From the NCBI GenBank assembly GCA_937988775.1, contig CALKHP010000059.1, positions 1 through 15,882 of the forward strand: DNA of 15,882 nt, given 5' to 3'. Below, piece after piece: positions 14,144 through 15,882 of the stretch. Origin of the DNA: an uncultured Alphaproteobacteria bacterium. Lineage in GTDB: Bacteria; Pseudomonadota; Alphaproteobacteria; Rhizobiales; Beijerinckiaceae. How positions within the stretch are numbered: the stretch's first letter is position 1; each line of letters begins with the position of its first letter. The notes beneath the pieces are model-generated. The model was not told the DNA's origin. It did not search any database and was given only the letters and a program-made list of their open reading frames with translations. A program made the position numbers and the translations under genes.

Positions 14144-15318
14144 CCGGCGAGCGGCCGCGCAAGATTGTCCTGATCGCGGGTGAAGCTTCCGGCGACCATC
14201 TCGGCGCCGCCCTGATGGCGAGCCTGCGCGAGCGGCGGCCGGATGTGCGCTTTGCCGGCGTCGGCGGCCCGGCCATGGCGCGCTCCGGGCTGGCAAGCCT
14301 GTTTCCGATGGCCGACATCAACGTCATGGGCGTGCTGCCGGTCATTCGCAACCTGCCGATGCTGCTGGCGCGCATCAAGGCGACCGCCGCCGCAGTGCTG
14401 GCCGACCCGCCCGATGTCCTGGTGCTGATCGACGCGCCGGATTTCACCCATCGCGTGGCGCGCCGGGTGCGCAAGGCGCGGCCCGATATCCCGATCGTCG
14501 ATTATGTGTCGCCGACCGTGTGGGCGTGGCGGCCGGGCCGCGCGCGCAAGATGCGCAGCTATGTCGACTACGTGCTGGCGCTGCTGCCATTCGAGCCGGC
14601 GGCGCATGCCAGGCTTGGCGGGCCGCCATGCAGCTATGTCGGCCATCCGCTGCTGGCGCGGCTCGATGAATTGCGGCCAAGCCCGGCGGAACAGGCGATC
14701 CGCGATGGCGAGCCGCCGGTCCTGCTGGTGCTGCCGGGCAGCCGACGTTCGGAAATCCACCACCTGATGCCGGTTTTCGGCGAGACGGTCGCGCAAGCGG
14801 CGGCGCTGTTCCCCGGTGCCCGTTTCGTGTTGCCGGCCGTCGATCACGTCCGCCCGGCGATCGAGGCGGCGCTGGCCGATTGGCCGGTCCGGCCGGAGGT
14901 GGTGAGCGGCGAGGCGGCGAAGCTGACGGCTTTCCGGCAGGCGCGCGCCGCGATGGCTGCCTCCGGCACGGTGACGCTGGAATTGGCGCTTTCCGGCGTG
15001 CCGGCGGTGGTGGCCTACAAGGGCTCCGGCCTTGAAGCCTTCATTGCCCGACGCCTGGTCACGCTCGCTTCGGTCGTGCTGCCGAACATCATCCTGGACG
15101 AGGTGGTGGTGCCCGAACTGTTGCAGGAAGCCTGCACGCCGCAGCGCCTGCTCGCGGCCTGGGCGCTGCTGATCGAGGATACCGAGGCACGCAAGCTCCA
15201 CCTCGCGGCGCTGGCCCGCGTCGCCGACCGCATGCGGCTCGAAGAGGCAAGCCCCGGCGCGAAGGCGGCGGATATCGTGCTGCGCCATGCCGATGGTGCA
15301 AAAGAAAAAGGCGCCTGA
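14140..15318 (+). CDS. lpxB: Lipid-A-disaccharide synthase (TTG start)
   Basis: Peripheral membrane GT-B glycosyltransferase that joins lipid X to UDP-2,3-diacylglucosamine. It starts with TTG at 14140, overlapping the lpxA stop in TTGA, with AGGGA (14129-14133) 6 bases upstream. The 392-residue protein shows IAGEASGDHLGAALM, FAGVGGPAMARSGL, LIDAPDFTHRVARRVRK, YVSPTVWAWRPGRARKM, SYVGHPLL and LPGSRRSEI, all LpxB hallmarks. In most Alphaproteobacteria lpxI, whose product makes the lipid X used here, sits between lpxA and lpxB; here it does not. The final codons form part of the downstream terminator and the stop lies in its loop. Confidence 0.97.
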   Translation: MTGERPRKIVLIAGEASGDHLGAALMASLRERRPDVRFAGVGGPAMARSGLASLFPMADINVMGVLPVIRNLPMLLARIKATAAAVLADPPDVLVLIDAPDFTHRVARRVRKARPDIPIVDYVSPTVWAWRPGRARKMRSYVDYVLALLPFEPAAHARLGGPPCSYVGHPLLARLDELRPSPAEQAIRDGEPPVLLVLPGSRRSEIHHLMPVFGETVAQAAALFPGARFVLPAVDHVRPAIEAALADWPVRPEVVSGEAAKLTAFRQARAAMAASGTVTLELALSGVPAVVAYKGSGLEAFIARRLVTLASVVLPNIILDEVVVPELLQEACTPQRLLAAWALLIEDTEARKLHLAALARVADRMRLEEASPGAKAADIVLRHADGAKEKGA

Positions 15319-15330
15319 GGGGCGCCTTTT
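15306..15330. terminator. Bidirectional intrinsic terminator between convergent lpxB and gltA
   Basis: AAAAGGCGCC (15306-15315) pairs perfectly with GGCGCCTTTT (15321-15330) around the loop TGAGG. The plus strand ends in TTTTCTT and the minus strand in a run of Ts with one interruption (from 15309 downwards), so it can stop transcription from both sides. The lpxB stop TGA (15316-15318) is in the loop. Confidence 0.88.
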
Positions 15331-15351
15331 CTTGTCGTGGCTGGGATATTT

Positions 15352-15882
15352 TCAGCGCCGCTGTGCAGTCGGCACGTATTCGCGCTTGTCGAAACCGGTA
15401 TAGAGCTGCCGGGGCCGGCCGATCCTCTGGCTCGGGTCCTCGATCATCTCCTTCCACTGCGCGATCCAGCCGACGGTGCGGGCGAGCGCGAACAGCACCG
15501 TGAACATCGACGTCGGGAAACCCATCGCCTTCAAGGTGAGGCCGGAATAGAAGTCGATATTCGGGTAGAGCTTCTTCTCGACGAAATACTCGTCATGCAG
15601 CGCAATGCGCTCCAGCTCGACCGCGACGTCGAGCATCGGATCGTCCTTGATACCGAGTTCGCTCAGCACCTCATGCGTGGTCTTCTGCATGATGCGCGCG
15701 CGCGGATCGTAGTTCTTGTAGACGCGGTGGCCGAAGCCCATCAGGCGGAACGGATCGTTCTTGTCCTTGGCCTTGGCGATGAATTTCGGGATGTTCTCGA
15801 CGGTGCCGATCTCGCTCAGCATCTTGAGCGCGGCCTCGTTGGCGCCGCCATGCGCGGGCCCCCACAGGCAGGCGATGCCGGC
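15352..15882 (-). CDS. gltA: Citrate synthase, C-terminal part (5' end beyond window)
   Basis: Condenses acetyl-CoA and oxaloacetate to citrate at the entry of the TCA cycle. It is on the minus strand; 176 residues plus the stop (15352-15354) are visible and the frame is open to the window edge, so the N-terminal half is missing. The visible part begins AGIACLWGPAHGGANEAALK with the first active-site His at 15850-15852. It continues through FRLMGFGHRVYKNYDPRA (second active-site His) and KLYPNIDFYSGL (active-site Asp), and ends GRPRQLYTGFDKREYVPTAQ followed by RR. This is the type II, NADH-sensitive-like family found in most proteobacteria. gltA facing lpxB is a common alphaproteobacterial arrangement. 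The two genes share one terminator. Confidence 0.97.
   Translation of the reverse strand, partial: AGIACLWGPAHGGANEAALKMLSEIGTVENIPKFIAKAKDKNDPFRLMGFGHRVYKNYDPRARIMQKTTHEVLSELGIKDDPMLDVAVELERIALHDEYFVEKKLYPNIDFYSGLTLKAMGFPTSMFTVLFALARTVGWIAQWKEMIEDPSQRIGRPRQLYTGFDKREYVPTAQRR

Noticed and set aside
14044..15288. Minus-strand open frame of 414 codons over lpxB
   Set aside because: It mirrors the lpxB codons; lpxB has complete family motifs and the antisense product has none.
1..15882. Mobile elements, CRISPR arrays, tRNA or rRNA genes, toxin or defence modules
   Set aside because: None are seen. Every sizeable segment is covered by a recognised housekeeping gene in conserved order, so no novel multi-gene system can be supported here.

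Overview
This window is a conserved, GC-rich chromosomal block from an alphaproteobacterium. The gene order dnaE, rpsB-tsf-pyrH-frr-uppS-cdsA-dxr-rseP-bamA-lpxD-fabZ-lpxA-lpxB, followed by a convergent gltA, is the classic translation / isoprenoid / envelope cluster of that class and is familiar from rhizobia and Rhodospirillales. I cannot assign a genus from the sequence alone. I see no IS element, phage gene, CRISPR array, tRNA or rRNA, and no gene-free stretch longer than 300 bases. The largest non-coding gaps are the rpsB leader (1332-1488), the rseP-bamA gap (9100-9257) and the pyrH-frr gap (4302-4448).

Layout: 1-1331 is the 3' end of dnaE (replicative polymerase alpha subunit). The rpsB leader holds a promoter-like element, a tandem octamer, a perfect inverted repeat and two RNA hairpins. 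rpsB encodes ribosomal protein S2 with a roughly 110-residue C-terminal extension that ends in a helix-hairpin-helix-like module. A terminator-like hairpin lies between rpsB and tsf, and a stronger one lies between tsf and pyrH, so the first genes look tuned by partial read-through. frr, uppS, cdsA and dxr follow closely (ribosome recycling, undecaprenyl diphosphate, CDP-diacylglycerol, MEP pathway), then rseP (site-2 protease).

bamA has its own promoter-like sequence and starts the outer-membrane part: BamA inserts barrel proteins, LpxD, LpxA and LpxB make lipid A, and FabZ supplies the fatty-acid branch that feeds it. The tail is tightly packed, with lpxA and lpxB overlapping by 4 nt. lpxB ends inside a symmetric hairpin that serves as a bidirectional terminator shared with gltA (citrate synthase) on the opposite strand.

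The main departures from the textbook cluster are absences and sequence details. There is no skp/ompH between bamA and lpxD, where a perfect 8-bp hairpin fills a 43-nt gap. There is no lpxI between lpxA and lpxB. S2 is extended, PyrH has a changed glycine loop, the BamA barrel carries two equally spaced cysteine pairs, and lpxA and lpxB appear to use TTG starts. I found no convincing undescribed multi-gene system; this is mostly housekeeping DNA with interesting regulatory and lineage-specific detail.
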